NCBI RefSeq assembly: GCF_014873875.1
Contig: NZ_JADBEM010000001.1
Location: forward strand, 9,362,001 to 9,426,000
DNA: 64,000 nt
DNA from: Actinopolymorpha pittospori
GTDB lineage: Bacteria; Actinomycetota; Actinomycetes; Propionibacteriales; Actinopolymorphaceae
Reading direction: 5' to 3'
Shown here one piece after another: positions 9,055 to 17,710 of this stretch (the stretch's first letter is position 1; the number at the start of each line of letters is the position of its first letter). The position numbers and the translations under genes are program-made. Below the pieces are notes generated by a model. The model was not told where the DNA came from. It saw only the letters and a list, made by a program, of their open reading frames with translations, and made no database searches.

Positions 9055-9303
9055 CTACGAATGAGGAAGCGCGATCTTGCGCGTTTGCCTAGACGGGCGG
9101 GGCTCGCGGTCGAATTCGGCCGCGAGCTTCGTGGCTGCATCGTCCGGCGCGTCGGCGCCGATCCACAGCGCCTGGCCGTCCGCGCAAGAGGCGATGGTGA
9201 CGCCGTAGCAGCCGGCGATACGACCGCGGGCGTCGAGCGATGCGCTGATCTGGATGCGGAGCAGCTCGAGGCGGGGAGGGTGCTGGCGGTGAGCGGACGA
9301 CAT
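9055..9303 (-). pseudogene. Probable GNAT acetyltransferase N-terminal remnant
   Basis: An 82-residue frame starts at ATG 9303. LELLRIQISASLDARGRI, followed by a segment ending APDDAATKLAAEFDREP, resembles the N-terminal lead-in of some actinobacterial GNAT proteins, in which an LDARGRI-type strand comes before the acetyl-CoA fold. The GNAT catalytic core is absent and the frame ends soon after. No strong ribosome binding site is seen. The match rests on pattern memory only. The stretch 9304-9708 beyond it holds no gene I can support, only the tandem repeat at 9621. Confidence 0.35.
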
Positions 9304-9620
9304 CGACCCGGAGGTTACGGGAGGAGATGTCGAACGCCAAGAAGGCGGAGCAGAGGAAGTTGGGAACGTCGACCAGTCGCTGTGTGGGCCGAGCGCGCAC
9401 GTGTCCCTTGTCCGTCGCCATGTCCACGTTGGATCACGTCTCGAGGTCCGATCGCGGCAGTCAGACAGGCTCATCGCATTCGGGCCGTCCGGGTCCAGGG
9501 TTGGGCGAAGGAGTTGGGCGCAGCGACCACGGCGGACGCGAGGGTCTGCGTGTTTGGCGGGGTACCTGCGGTGTGAGTTCGTGGTGAGTCCGGAGAGCCC
9601 CGACGCGTAGCGGTCACGCA

Positions 9621-9675
9621 CAGGTCCGTTCAGGTCAGGCCAGGTCCGTTCAGGTCAGGCCAGGTCCGTTCAGGG
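9621..9675. repeat. 20-bp tandem repeat, 2.75 copies
   Basis: Two exact copies of a 20-base unit that starts CAGGTCCGTT and ends CAGGTCAGGC (9621-9640 and 9641-9660) are followed by a 15-base partial copy (9661-9675). Each unit itself contains two CAGGTC half-units. It is intergenic, about 35 bases downstream of the methyltransferase stop. Confidence 0.9.
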
Positions 9676-9708
9676 GCCTGCCGGCCCGGGAGGCGTGGCC
9701 GAGGTAGG

Positions 9709-10494
9709 TCACCAGCGGGAGCCCGCCGGGTCGAGCACGAAGTCGACCAGCGGGGCGACCTCGTGGTCGCCGATCCGCCCGCGCCGGCGGGCCAGGACCG
9801 CCTTGAGGAGATCGCGGGGATCCTTGGGCTTGAACCCGCAGACGTCCTCGTTTCGCAGTCCGTACGCCGCCATCAGCGCGGCGAGCTGGGCAGGTGGTCG
9901 GAGCCGGGCCGCCGCGTACCGGCCGCGCGGCATGATCCGGGTCATCGGCAGCGCCTGGAAGGCGACGAGGTACGACGTCAGGCGCGCGGGCAAGGTGCGG
10001 TTGACGGTGTCGTAGAAGACTACGCCGTCGCGGCGAACGACGCGGGCGGCCTCGGCGAGCACCTGGTCGAGGCGGCCGGTGATCTCGAAGGTGTCCGCGT
10101 AGTAGGCGAGGTCGAACGCGGCATCAGGGAGCGGTAGTGACTCACTCGGGGCGGTCTCGTGAGTGATCGGGAGACCGGCTCGCTCACTGGCCGCCGCGGC
10201 CAGCCCGGTCGCCACCGGCGACGGATCGACCGCAGTGACGTGCAGGCCAAGCCCCGCGAGTCCGCGTGCCAGGTCGCCGCGACCGCTTCCGACCACCAGG
10301 GCCCGCAGACGTGACGGTTCGAGCCGCCGTCGGCGCAGGATCCCCGCGACGTACTCCAGCCGAACCGCCTGGAAGGCGACCGCCCTGAGCTGGCGGCCGT
10401 CAACGGCGTCGGCGTTCGGTGTATCGATCTCGATCAACGGAGCGGTTGCCACGTTCCCCCATGTCGCCGTCGTCGGGTGCGGGGCGAGTGACAT
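9709..10494 (-). CDS. Class I SAM-dependent methyltransferase, UbiG-like
   Basis: 261 residues. The SAM-binding motif I is ALVVGSGRGDLARGLAGLG, with the acidic residue of strand 2 in VTAVDPS and motif IV in FDLAYYADTFE. The C-terminal part (YDTVNRTLPARLTSYLVAF ... DVCGFKPKDP) follows the layout of UbiG-type O-methyltransferases. It is probably a cytoplasmic small-molecule methyltransferase; the substrate is unknown. ATG 10494 has GAGGCGG upstream; a TTG at 10509 is in the same frame. It stands alone between decayed genes. Confidence 0.8.
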   Translation of the reverse strand: MSLAPHPTTATWGNVATAPLIEIDTPNADAVDGRQLRAVAFQAVRLEYVAGILRRRRLEPSRLRALVVGSGRGDLARGLAGLGLHVTAVDPSPVATGLAAAASERAGLPITHETAPSESLPLPDAAFDLAYYADTFEITGRLDQVLAEAARVVRRDGVVFYDTVNRTLPARLTSYLVAFQALPMTRIMPRGRYAAARLRPPAQLAALMAAYGLRNEDVCGFKPKDPRDLLKAVLARRRGRIGDHEVAPLVDFVLDPAGSRW

Positions 10495-10595
10495 GCCTTC
10501 CCGCCTCAAGTTCGTTGAAGGAACCTAACACGCTCCGTCTGCGCGTTCCGGAACGTCACCTACGGACAACTGCTCTAACTCAGGAGACGCGCTTC

Positions 10596-10727
10596 ATGGG
10601 AGCAGTTGGGATGGCCGTGGCTGGACGCGCCCCGAAGGTGATCGCGCTGAACGAGGCGTGGCAGCTGTGGCACGGGCCGGGCAGCGCGGAGCGCAAGGAA
10701 GCGACCGATCAGGCCATCCTCGACTGA
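10596..10727 (+). CDS. Small ORF, 43 residues, unknown
   Basis: ATG 10596 has AGGAG about ten bases upstream and opens a short frame that reads MGAVGMAVAGRAPKVIALNE and ends QAILD. The composition is protein-like and unlike an accidental GC-rich frame. It could be a fragment of a larger lost gene. No family is recognised. Confidence 0.35.
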   Translation: MGAVGMAVAGRAPKVIALNEAWQLWHGPGSAERKEATDQAILD

Positions 10728-10761
10728 GGCGCGCAGCATCACCGGCAGCTGACCAGGCGAG

Positions 10762-11393
10762 CTACAGGGCGAAGTCGTTCTCGTCCCACTCCTTGACCTG
10801 CTGCACCACACCTGCGGGGCCGCGCACATCGCGCGGCCCTGTTTCACTGCGTCGTCCGCCGACGACGTCCAGGGACCGCCTGGGAGGCCCAGGTACTCCC
10901 GGAGCCCCTGGCCGTTCGCGGCGAGCATCCTGGGGTACAGACGTCCGTCCGTCATCGCTTCGAGCACCAGGTCGACGGTGTCGTCTAACCGTGCCGCCGA
11001 CACGGGCTGGAGAGTGCCCGCGCCGATGCCGGCGTACAGCACCTCGGCGATCCGGTGGCAGGTGAGCATCCGCGGCGAGGCGTAGTGCCGCGACCGGTAC
11101 AGCCGGTCCCGGGTGTCCTCGCGGGTGTCGTCCGGGCTGGCCGCCAGGATCGTGTCCGCGCCGTCGACCCGCTCCCCGCGGCGGATCCGGTCCGGTCCCT
11201 GCAGCATCGGCGCCAGGAGCTGGTCGGTGAGCGCGGCGCGCCAGGTGCCGTCGCCGGAGTAGATCCCCGCCCGTCCGGTCTCACGTACGTGGTCGTGGAT
11301 TGCCGTCACGGCGTCCTCCAAGGCCTGGCGCCGCCCACCGGTCGGCACCTCGTACCCGTCGACGCCCTTCCCGTACCTGCGCCACTGCCCCAC
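10762..11393 (-). pseudogene. Unknown protein gene, probably frameshifted; partial copy at 16.4 kb
   Basis: The frame from GTG 11393 reads as a plausible protein for about 175 residues (DQLLAPMLQGPDRIRRG ... MLTCHRIAEVLYAGIGAG ... LREYLGLPGG). A second frame then looks real at the end (VVQQVKEWDENDFAL, stop at 10762), so a frameshift near 10840-10900 is likely. A perfect 9-bp hairpin (10817-10825 with 10831-10839) lies in the same stretch. Bases 11018-11225 reappear inverted and damaged at 16333-16560. I do not recognise the family. The gene follows the DNA ligase remnant and may have been coupled to it. Confidence 0.5.
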
Positions 11394-12432
11394 GGCCGCA
11401 TTGTGGATCGAACGAGTGTTCGACGGAAGGGTCTATGACCGTTCTCTGTCTCGAGATCAAGATCAAGAGGCACCTCGTTGGGTGCGATGTCCCGGACCCG
11501 CAGCATGCGGACGGCGTGCCGCCACCTCCGGCCCTGGTCGGCGGCGATGTCGGCCCGGATCTCCACCACGACCAGCGGGGCGACCTGGTGGTAGCCGGTC
11601 GGCTTGGACCGCCAGTTGACGGTGAGTTGTGCCGGCCATGGGTGCCCGCCGATCGCAGCGACCAGCAGCGGCGTGACCGCGGCGGCCTGAGCGTCGGTCA
11701 GGTGAGTGGTCCTGCCCGCGTAGTGGAGTCGGCCGGTGTCGGAGGCGTACCGGCCGAGCAACAGTGCCGCCGGCCGGTGGAGGCTGCCGGTGACTCCGCC
11801 GATCACGGCGTCGGTGGTCTGCCGCGACTTGTACTTCAGCCACACCCGCGCCCCGGAGACGTACGGACTGTCCGCCGGTTTGATCATCAGGCCCTCGACC
11901 CCGGCGACGGCCATCGTGTCGAACCACTCCTCGGCCACGGCCGGGTCCGGCGTCTGCATGGCCAGGGTCAGCGGCGAACGGGCGGGGACGCGACGGAACA
12001 GCCGCTCCGGTACGGCACGCCGTTCTCGTAGCGGACGGCGGCGGAGATCACCGTCTTGCGCCGTCTCGAGCACGTCGAAGACGACCAGGTGGACAGGCTG
12101 GCTGCCCGCGAGCTCGCGGGCGTGACGGCGCTGGGCGTAGCGGCGCTGCAGACGGTTGAGTCGAGCCGGCCCCCGGCCCAGCAGACGATCTCCCCCTCGA
12201 TGACCGTCCCGGCAGGCAGGTAGGCGTACAGCGCGCCCACCAGCTCGGGGAAGGCGTCGTCGAGCGGTGTGCCGCGTCGCGAATGGACCTGTACGGAGCT
12301 GTCCGCCCGGATTGAGGCCAGCGCGCGGTACCCGTCGAACTTCGGTTCGTAACGCCACCCGCCGGCCCGAGGAGCAGGTAACCGGTCGATGCTCTTCGCG
12401 AGCATGGGCACGATTGGCCCACGGATACGCAC
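11306..12432 (-). pseudogene. ATP-dependent DNA ligase, frameshifted
   Basis: The first 90 residues from GTG 12432 hold the adenylation motif YEPKFDGYRAL (catalytic lysine), SRRGTPLDDAFPEL and GEIVCWAGG. Ligase homology then continues in another frame (LQRRYAQRRHAREL, VHLVVFDVLE, VEGLMIKPADSPYV, WLKYKSR with the motif V lysines) down to about 11440. The shift is near 12160, beside a run of five C. Joined, the two parts make about 330 residues, the normal length of a stand-alone LigC/LigD-type nick-joining ligase. Either the gene is dead or one base was misread. The open frame ends at 11306, overlapping the next gene. Confidence 0.75.
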
Positions 12433-12526
12433 TGCGGGACCTTCGGGTGGTGCGGTCTGACCGCACCACCCTAGGGCCGGGCTTCGCGAGCGGCGCCAGA
12501 GGCGTCTCTCCCGACGAGTGGAACTG

Positions 12527-13081
12527 CTACAGCATGGCGACGAGCGCGCTCATTGCCTGGACCATGTTCAGCCGGTACTCCTCGTGCACGGTGACCCGAT
12601 GCCCAAGTACGTTCCTCCTGCCTGACCTGAGGTTGTACAGCGGAGTTCCGTGCGAGAAGGCGACGACGCCGGTGGTCTGGAAATCGCGGACGTCGACGAT
12701 GCCGGACCCGAGCGCGGCGAAGGTGAAGATCTCAGGGTTGCTGTCCATGAGCTTCTCGATGTCCTGGTCGATGGAGCGAAGGACCGCCGCGTATGCCGAG
12801 GCGGATCCCATGTACTGGGTGATCCGGTTCTTTGCGATGAGGTGCACCTGAGGGAGCGGGCGCTCCTCGGTCCGAAGCCGGGTCGCGAAGGCGTACGTGG
12901 CGTAGATGTCCGACGGGAGCTTGAGGCCGTACACCAGGGAAAAGGCGTTCTGGATGGCTCGCCGGGAGGAGTCGTCCGCCATGACCGGAAGTACGAGCCT
13001 AATGAGAGTTACCGGGTCAGCCGCTGGCAGACTCGGTGCCCGGTAGCCGTCGGCAGGTGAGCACTCTCGGAGCCAGGACAT
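12527..13081 (-). CDS. Hypothetical protein, 184 residues
   Basis: The frame from ATG 13081 has natural composition (e.g. PQVHLIAKNRITQYM, DIEKLMDSNPEIFTFAAL) and two mildly hydrophobic C-terminal helices, but no motif I recognise. It has no signal peptide. The left end of the IS110 element lies immediately upstream, so its native promoter may have been displaced. No conserved neighbour explains its role. Confidence 0.55.
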   Translation of the reverse strand: MSWLRECSPADGYRAPSLPAADPVTLIRLVLPVMADDSSRRAIQNAFSLVYGLKLPSDIYATYAFATRLRTEERPLPQVHLIAKNRITQYMGSASAYAAVLRSIDQDIEKLMDSNPEIFTFAALGSGIVDVRDFQTTGVVAFSHGTPLYNLRSGRRNVLGHRVTVHEEYRLNMVQAMSALVAML

Positions 13082-13145
13082 GAAGTCCTATTGACAGATC
13101 GTGCCCCTGCCGGTGGTCGGGAGGATGGACCGCTGATGGGATGTC

Positions 13146-13237
13146 GTGCCCGCCGTCGTGTGGCGTGAGCACTTGATCATTAGGTTGCGGAGGTTCTCCC
13201 GCGGGCTGCTGATGGTGGCTGTCGAGGACGGGAGAAC
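13146..13237 (+). ncRNA. Candidate bridge (seek) RNA region of the IS110 element
   Basis: IS110-group elements encode a bridge RNA in the non-coding end upstream of the transposase. Here the leader folds into a bulged hairpin (GTGC...CGCC-GTCGTGT-GGCG...GCAC, 13146-13172). A perfect 9-bp stem (13193-13201 with 13229-13237) then encloses a 27-base loop of the kind that could hold guide segments. The 3' arm of the second stem contains the GGGAG ribosome binding site of the transposase. The RNA assignment is inferred from position and folding only. Confidence 0.4.
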
Positions 13238-13242
13238 AGGTG

Positions 13243-14460
13243 ATGTTCGTCGGGGACGACTGGGCTGAGGATCATCACGACGTCGAATTGCAGGACGTGC
13301 AGGGGCGACGGCTGGCCAAGGCCCGGCTGGAGGAGGGCATTGCTGGGATCGCACGGCTGCACGAGTTGATCGGGCGGCAGTTGGATGAGAACGCCGAGGC
13401 CGACCAGGTCGTGATCGGGATCGAGACCGACAGGGGCCCGTGGGTGCAGGCGCTGATCGCGGCCGGCTACCGGGTTTATGCGATCAACCCGCTGCAGGTT
13501 GCCCGGTTCCGGGAGAGTACGTCGGTGTCGGGGGCCAAGAGCGATCCCGCCGATGCCCACACCATCGCCGACATGGTGCGCCTGCAGCATCACCAGCTAC
13601 GGCCGGTTGCCGGGGACACCGCTGAGGCCGAGGCGATCAAGGTGGTCGCCCGGGCGCACAAGACGTTGATCTGGGAACGTAACCGTCACATGCTGCGGCT
13701 GCGGCACGCGCTGCGGGAGTTCTTTCCCTCTGCCCTGGCCGCGTTCGGTGATCTGGCCGGAGCTGATGCTCTCGAACTGCTGGCCAAGGCGCCCGACCCG
13801 GACTCGGCGGCCCGGTTGACGACCGCCCAGATCACCGCGGCGCTCAAGCGGGCCCGTCGCCACCATGTGGCCGACAAGGCCCAGAAGATCCGGGCGGCGC
13901 TGCGCGCCGAGCAGCTCGGTCAGCCGGCCATCGTGACGTCGGCCTACTCAGCCACCGTCCGCGCCCAAGCGGCCATCCTGACCACGCTGAATGAGCAGAT
14001 CAAGAGCATGCAGGAGCAGGTGGAAGCACATTTTGGGCGGCACCCGGACGCTGAGATCATCGTGTCTCAGCCCGGTCTCGGCATGATCCTCGGTGCCCGG
14101 GTGCTTGCCGAGTTCGGTGACGACCCCGACCGCTACGCCAGCGCCAAAGCCCGCAAGAACTACGCCGGGACCAGCCCGATCACCCGCGCCTCCGGCAGGA
14201 AGCATGTCGTCACGGCCAGATACGTCCACAACGACCGCCTCATCGACGCGCTCGGCCGCCAGGCCTACGCCGCGATGATCTGCTCGCCCGGTTCCCGCGC
14301 CTACTACGACCAGCAGCGAGCCCGCGGCCTCGGCCACCACGCCGCCGTCCGCCAGCTCGCCAACCGGCTGGTCGGCATCCTGCACGGCTGCCTCAGGACC
14401 GGCACCACGTACGACGAAGCGACCGCATGGTCACATCGCACGGAACAAGTCGCTGCTTGA
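13243..14460 (+). CDS. IS110-family transposase (DEDD recombinase)
   Basis: 405 residues. The N-terminal RuvC-like DEDD domain is intact: D6 (VGDDW), E61 (IGIETDRGPW), D101 and D104 (KSDPADAHTIADM). The C-terminal transposase_20 domain contains SQPGLGMILGARVLAEFGD and TSPITRASGRK, whose serine (about residue 317) matches the catalytic serine of the family. ATG 13243 has GGGAG nine bases upstream; an in-frame GTG is at 13240. No frame damage is seen, so the element is potentially active. Expression may be limited by the hairpin covering the ribosome binding site. Confidence 0.95.
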   Translation: MFVGDDWAEDHHDVELQDVQGRRLAKARLEEGIAGIARLHELIGRQLDENAEADQVVIGIETDRGPWVQALIAAGYRVYAINPLQVARFRESTSVSGAKSDPADAHTIADMVRLQHHQLRPVAGDTAEAEAIKVVARAHKTLIWERNRHMLRLRHALREFFPSALAAFGDLAGADALELLAKAPDPDSAARLTTAQITAALKRARRHHVADKAQKIRAALRAEQLGQPAIVTSAYSATVRAQAAILTTLNEQIKSMQEQVEAHFGRHPDAEIIVSQPGLGMILGARVLAEFGDDPDRYASAKARKNYAGTSPITRASGRKHVVTARYVHNDRLIDALGRQAYAAMICSPGSRAYYDQQRARGLGHHAAVRQLANRLVGILHGCLRTGTTYDEATAWSHRTEQVAA

Positions 14461-14552
14461 CAACTTTCGACTTGGGATGTCTGTCAACGGCAGAGAGTGC
14501 GATCTGGGTGTAGATCGAAAAGCTCGTCGGGTTTGGTTTCCAGGCCGGAGCC

Positions 14553-15287
14553 TCAGCTGCTGGCCAGGGTCCGGTCCAGGAGGGGGAGCAGGCGGCCCCA
14601 GTGGCGCTGCAGCCCGGAGGGGTTGAAGGCCTCGGTGTCGGACATGGTGAAGCCGTGGACGGTGCCGGGGTAGATCTCGGAGGTGTAGCTAACCCCCGCG
14701 GCGTCCAGAGCCTGATTGAGCTCGCCGAGGGCCTCGGGCGTCATATCGGTTTCGGCGTGGCCGAGGTGGACCTGGGCGGTTAGCTTGGCGAGGCTGTCGG
14801 GCCCGTCGACGCCCACGGGGCCGTGGAATCCGGCGACGGCGGCCACCTGGCCGGGGTGGGCCGCGGCGGTGCGCATCGCCAGGAGCCCGCCTATGCAGTA
14901 GCCGGTCACCGCGACCGGTCCGGCGCCGACCTCGGGCTGGGCGGTGAGGAACCTGATGTAGGCGTCGGCGTCGCTCAGAATGCGTTCGGCGATGTGCGCC
15001 TCGATCAAGGGCATCAGCTGGGCGACGACCGCAGGCCGGACCTCTTCTCCGATGAACTCGGGAAGTTCGATCACCGGTGCCGGGCCGTTCCGGTAGAAGA
15101 AGTTGGGGACGAGCACGTAGTACCCGTGCCCGGCCAGTTCGCGGGCCATCTCCTCCAGCACGGGCCGGATGCCGAAGGCGTCCGCGTACATCAGCACCCC
15201 TGGGTGCCGCTCGCCACCGTCGGGGAAGGCGGCGAAAGCGTCGGCCTGGCCGTCGGCGGTGGGGATCTGCAGAGCCTTGGTAGGCAT
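14553..15287 (-). CDS. Dienelactone hydrolase family protein
   Basis: 244 residues from ATG 15287, which has AGGAG seven bases upstream; the longer in-frame extension to 15404 is not supported. The DLH catalytic triad is visible: Cys in VTGYCIGGLLAM, Asp in GHAETDMTP and His in GTVHGFTMSD. These cytoplasmic alpha/beta hydrolases open lactone or ester rings in aromatic and halo-aromatic catabolism, but many act on unknown esters. The gene stands alone, running toward the IS110 element. The substrate is not predictable. Confidence 0.88.
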   Translation of the reverse strand: MPTKALQIPTADGQADAFAAFPDGGERHPGVLMYADAFGIRPVLEEMARELAGHGYYVLVPNFFYRNGPAPVIELPEFIGEEVRPAVVAQLMPLIEAHIAERILSDADAYIRFLTAQPEVGAGPVAVTGYCIGGLLAMRTAAAHPGQVAAVAGFHGPVGVDGPDSLAKLTAQVHLGHAETDMTPEALGELNQALDAAGVSYTSEIYPGTVHGFTMSDTEAFNPSGLQRHWGRLLPLLDRTLASS

Positions 15288-15839
15288 GAATTCTCCTGTC
15301 GTGGTTGATGTGTAGAGCCTGTGATCAACACGACGGAGGCGGAGCCCGCGCAGCAACGCAAGATTCTCTATCGAACAGCGGGCCCGCACCGGCCCGCACG
15401 GCACTCAGAAGAGCACCGGGTAACCAATCTGCGTGTGGCGCAATGCCGTCCCGGTAGTCATCGCCGTACAGCGTAGCCAACCGGACAACGCCGACGCACA
15501 CCGTCCCGGTCCGCAGTCTGGGTGGAACAAGCTCTGTTCCGTCACAGAGCCGATGGTGCAACGCTCAGTCGAGCGCTCGCGCTCTTCACCTGCCACGACC
15601 TGGATCACCACACCTGGACCTCCTGACCCCGCGTAGTGGCAGCCGGCGCCAACGTCACCCTGGGCGCCGTTTCATAGGTAACGGATATCTGACCTGGCGC
15701 TGATGCAGTGCGCCGGATCGGCTGTGGATCGTTCACTCCATCCCACAGGAAAGGGCCGGGGCGCGAAGGAGAGCGATGCGCCTGGCGCCGATATCCCTGG
15801 GCAGGGGGTCGGGGTCCGCCAGGCGCACCACCATCTCGG
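15288..15839. other. Gene-free stretch of 552 bp
   Basis: It contains the promoter side of the dienelactone hydrolase gene and then sequence with no credible coding frame on either strand. A short minus-strand frame ending near 15605 (TYETAPRVTLAP) has protein-like composition but no start or homology I can name. It most likely belongs to the decayed mobile DNA that continues to 16560. Confidence 0.4.
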
Positions 15840-16331
15840 TCAGCCCCTACCGCCGCAGACCGGCCTCGGCTCGTCGAGCATGGCGGCCAGACGGCTGGCC
15901 AGCGCGGCATCCCGTTCCACGGCGTTGCTGCGTTCCCAGTACGCCTGCGTGGTCTCGGGTCTGGCGTGGCCGGCCCACCGCTGCACCTCAGCGAGTGGTG
16001 CGCCGGAGTCGAGCAGCGACGTGATCGCGGTGGCGCGCAGAACGTGCGGGGTGACCTTGTCCGGTGAGCGCAGGCCACCGCGGCGGGCGAGCCGCTGCGT
16101 GATGCGTACAACGTCGAACCGGTCAAGCGCCTCGCCTGCGGCGTCCAGCAGTAGCGGCCCCTCGGTGCGCCCGGCGAGGTAGGTGGTCAGCCGGTCGCAG
16201 GTCGCCGACGCCAGCGGCACCACCGCCCACGCGCCGCGCTTGCGCTGCACCTGCATCGTGCACGGCGTCGCGGCGAAACTGACGTGCTCGACCCGCGCGC
16301 TCACGAGCTCGGAGACCCGGGGCCCCACCAC
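15840..16331 (-). pseudogene. Tyrosine recombinase (integrase), 5'-truncated
   Basis: The catalytic domain is present from the first arginine box (GPRVSELVSARV) through HVLRATAITSLLDSG (HxxR), WAGHARPETTQAYW (His and the tyrosine nucleophile) to the stop at 15840. The whole N-terminal core-binding domain is missing. At about 16331 the sequence switches abruptly to an opposite-strand fragment of the unknown gene at 11 kb, which marks the breakpoint. The long open frame through this joint is accidental. It is not close to the integrase at 31.4 kb, so it stems from another element. Confidence 0.8.
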
Positions 16332-16332
16332 A

Positions 16333-16560
16333 GACAAGCTGCTCGCGCCGATGCTGCAGGGCCCGGACCGAGTCCACCGCGGCGAGCGCGTCGACGGCGC
16401 CGACACCATCCTGGCGGCCGGGCCGGAGGACAACCGCGAGGACATCCGAGACCGGCTGTAGATGGAGTTCGGGGCGGTCACGGCACTACGCCAGCCCACG
16501 GATGCTCACCCGCTCCCGGATCGCCGAAGTGCTATACGCCGGCATCGGCGCCGGCCTGCC
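16333..16560 (+). pseudogene. Inverted, damaged partial copy of the unknown gene at 11.0-11.2 kb
   Basis: The plus strand reads LLAPMLQGPDRVHRGERV and DTILAAGPEDNREDIRDRL, then meets a stop at 16459. After about 14 extra bases it resumes as MLTRSRIAEVLYAGIGAG. The same protein segments occur intact on the minus strand at 11018-11225. The copy has no start or end of its own and directly adjoins the truncated integrase. Confidence 0.75.
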
Positions 16561-16688
16561 GATAGGCCAGGGGCAGCGATACCTCGGGCACGGTCGAAGG
16601 GCAGCCATCCTTGCCGAATGGTTGCCGTTCGACAGGCGTTCGGCTCCCCGAATACCTACCGAGGCCGGGAAGAACGACGCTCAGCAAG

Positions 16689-17624
16689 TCACGGCACAAC
16701 CTGGAGGCCTTGGCGCCAGGTGGGGTGTGTCGGGTGCCAGCCCAGTTCGCGCTTGGCCTTGGCGTTGGATGCGCCGCGCAGTTCGGTCATGAGCACGACG
16801 CCGGCCTGTCCGGCGGCCAGTCGTCCAATGAACCGCGGTACGCGCATCGGTTTTTTGGCGCCCAGCATCGCTGCCAGTTCCGGCAGCCATTCGGCGACCG
16901 GGGCGGGGTCGTCATCGACAATGTTGTAGACACCGCGACCGCCGTTCTCCACCGCTGCGACCGTGGCCTCGGCGGCGTCGGCGATGTGGACGAACGACCA
17001 CACCCCGCCGCCGTCGCCGACGACCGGGAACTTGCGTTTGCGGATCATCTCGAGCTGCTCGGAGCCTGGCGCCATGGAGGTGCCGGGCCCGTAGAACGCG
17101 CCGTAGCGCAGCACGATCCCTTCGGTCCAGGCGGCGCCCAGCACGGCCTTCTCCAAGTGCTCGATCGCGGCGATCATCAGGGCCATCTGGCCGACCGGTG
17201 AGCGATCCAGGGGGTCTTGTTCGTTCTTGACCGGCCCGCCGGTCCGCGTGTAGGTGAACGCGCCGTTGCTCTGGGCGACGAACCGTCGTACTCCTGTGGC
17301 GCGTGCGGCCGTGAGCAGGTTGTCGGTGCCCTCGATCCGCAGCCGGTTGGTGGCGGCGAAGCTGCGTTCGAAATGGCGGGTGTCGATGTGCCCGATGGCG
17401 GTCAGCTGGTTAACGATCACCTCCGGGGCCGCTTGGCGCACGGCCGCCTCGACCTGGGCGTGATCCAGCGCATCGGCGATGACCGGTACCGCGCCCAGCT
17501 GTGATGCCCTGGCCTTGTTAGATTCGCTGCGGATCATCGCGAACACCTCGTGTCCCGCATCGACCAGACGCGGCACCAGTTCCTTGCCCATCGCTCCGGT
17601 CGCTCCTGCCACCAGCACTCTCAT
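16689..17624 (-). CDS. NAD-dependent epimerase/dehydratase (extended SDR) family protein
   Basis: 311 residues from ATG 17624, with GGGAG seven bases upstream. The N-terminal Rossmann motif is MRVLVAGATGAMGKEL (GxxGxxG). Later segments VLRYGAFYGPGTSM, WSFVHIADAAEATVAAVE and GVYNIVDDDPAPVAEWLP are typical of extended or atypical SDRs. The classical YxxxK is not clear, so it may be an atypical reductase or isomerase. It lies 86 bases downstream of an ECF41 sigma-factor gene on the same strand. ECF41 factors usually neighbour a carboxymuconolactone decarboxylase, oxidoreductase or epimerase gene that they control, and this fits. Confidence 0.85.
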   Translation of the reverse strand: MRVLVAGATGAMGKELVPRLVDAGHEVFAMIRSESNKARASQLGAVPVIADALDHAQVEAAVRQAAPEVIVNQLTAIGHIDTRHFERSFAATNRLRIEGTDNLLTAARATGVRRFVAQSNGAFTYTRTGGPVKNEQDPLDRSPVGQMALMIAAIEHLEKAVLGAAWTEGIVLRYGAFYGPGTSMAPGSEQLEMIRKRKFPVVGDGGGVWSFVHIADAAEATVAAVENGGRGVYNIVDDDPAPVAEWLPELAAMLGAKKPMRVPRFIGRLAAGQAGVVLMTELRGASNAKAKRELGWHPTHPTWRQGLQVVP

Positions 17625-17710
17625 CGTCGGCTCCCTTGCTGTCCGGTTCGGAGTTGTCACTTGAACCGGATGGCCTGCCGATTCCTGACAGGAGCCAATG
17701 GTGATACACG

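Larger units (their letters stand above)
13087..14480 (+). mobile_element. IS110-family insertion sequence (ends approximate)
   Basis: One transposase gene is preceded by about 155 bases of structured non-coding DNA and followed by a short tail. IS110 elements lack terminal inverted repeats, so exact ends cannot be fixed without an empty-site comparison. TTGACA occurs near both ends (13091 and 14458). A -35 box brought to the left end by circle formation is known in this family. Confidence 0.7.
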
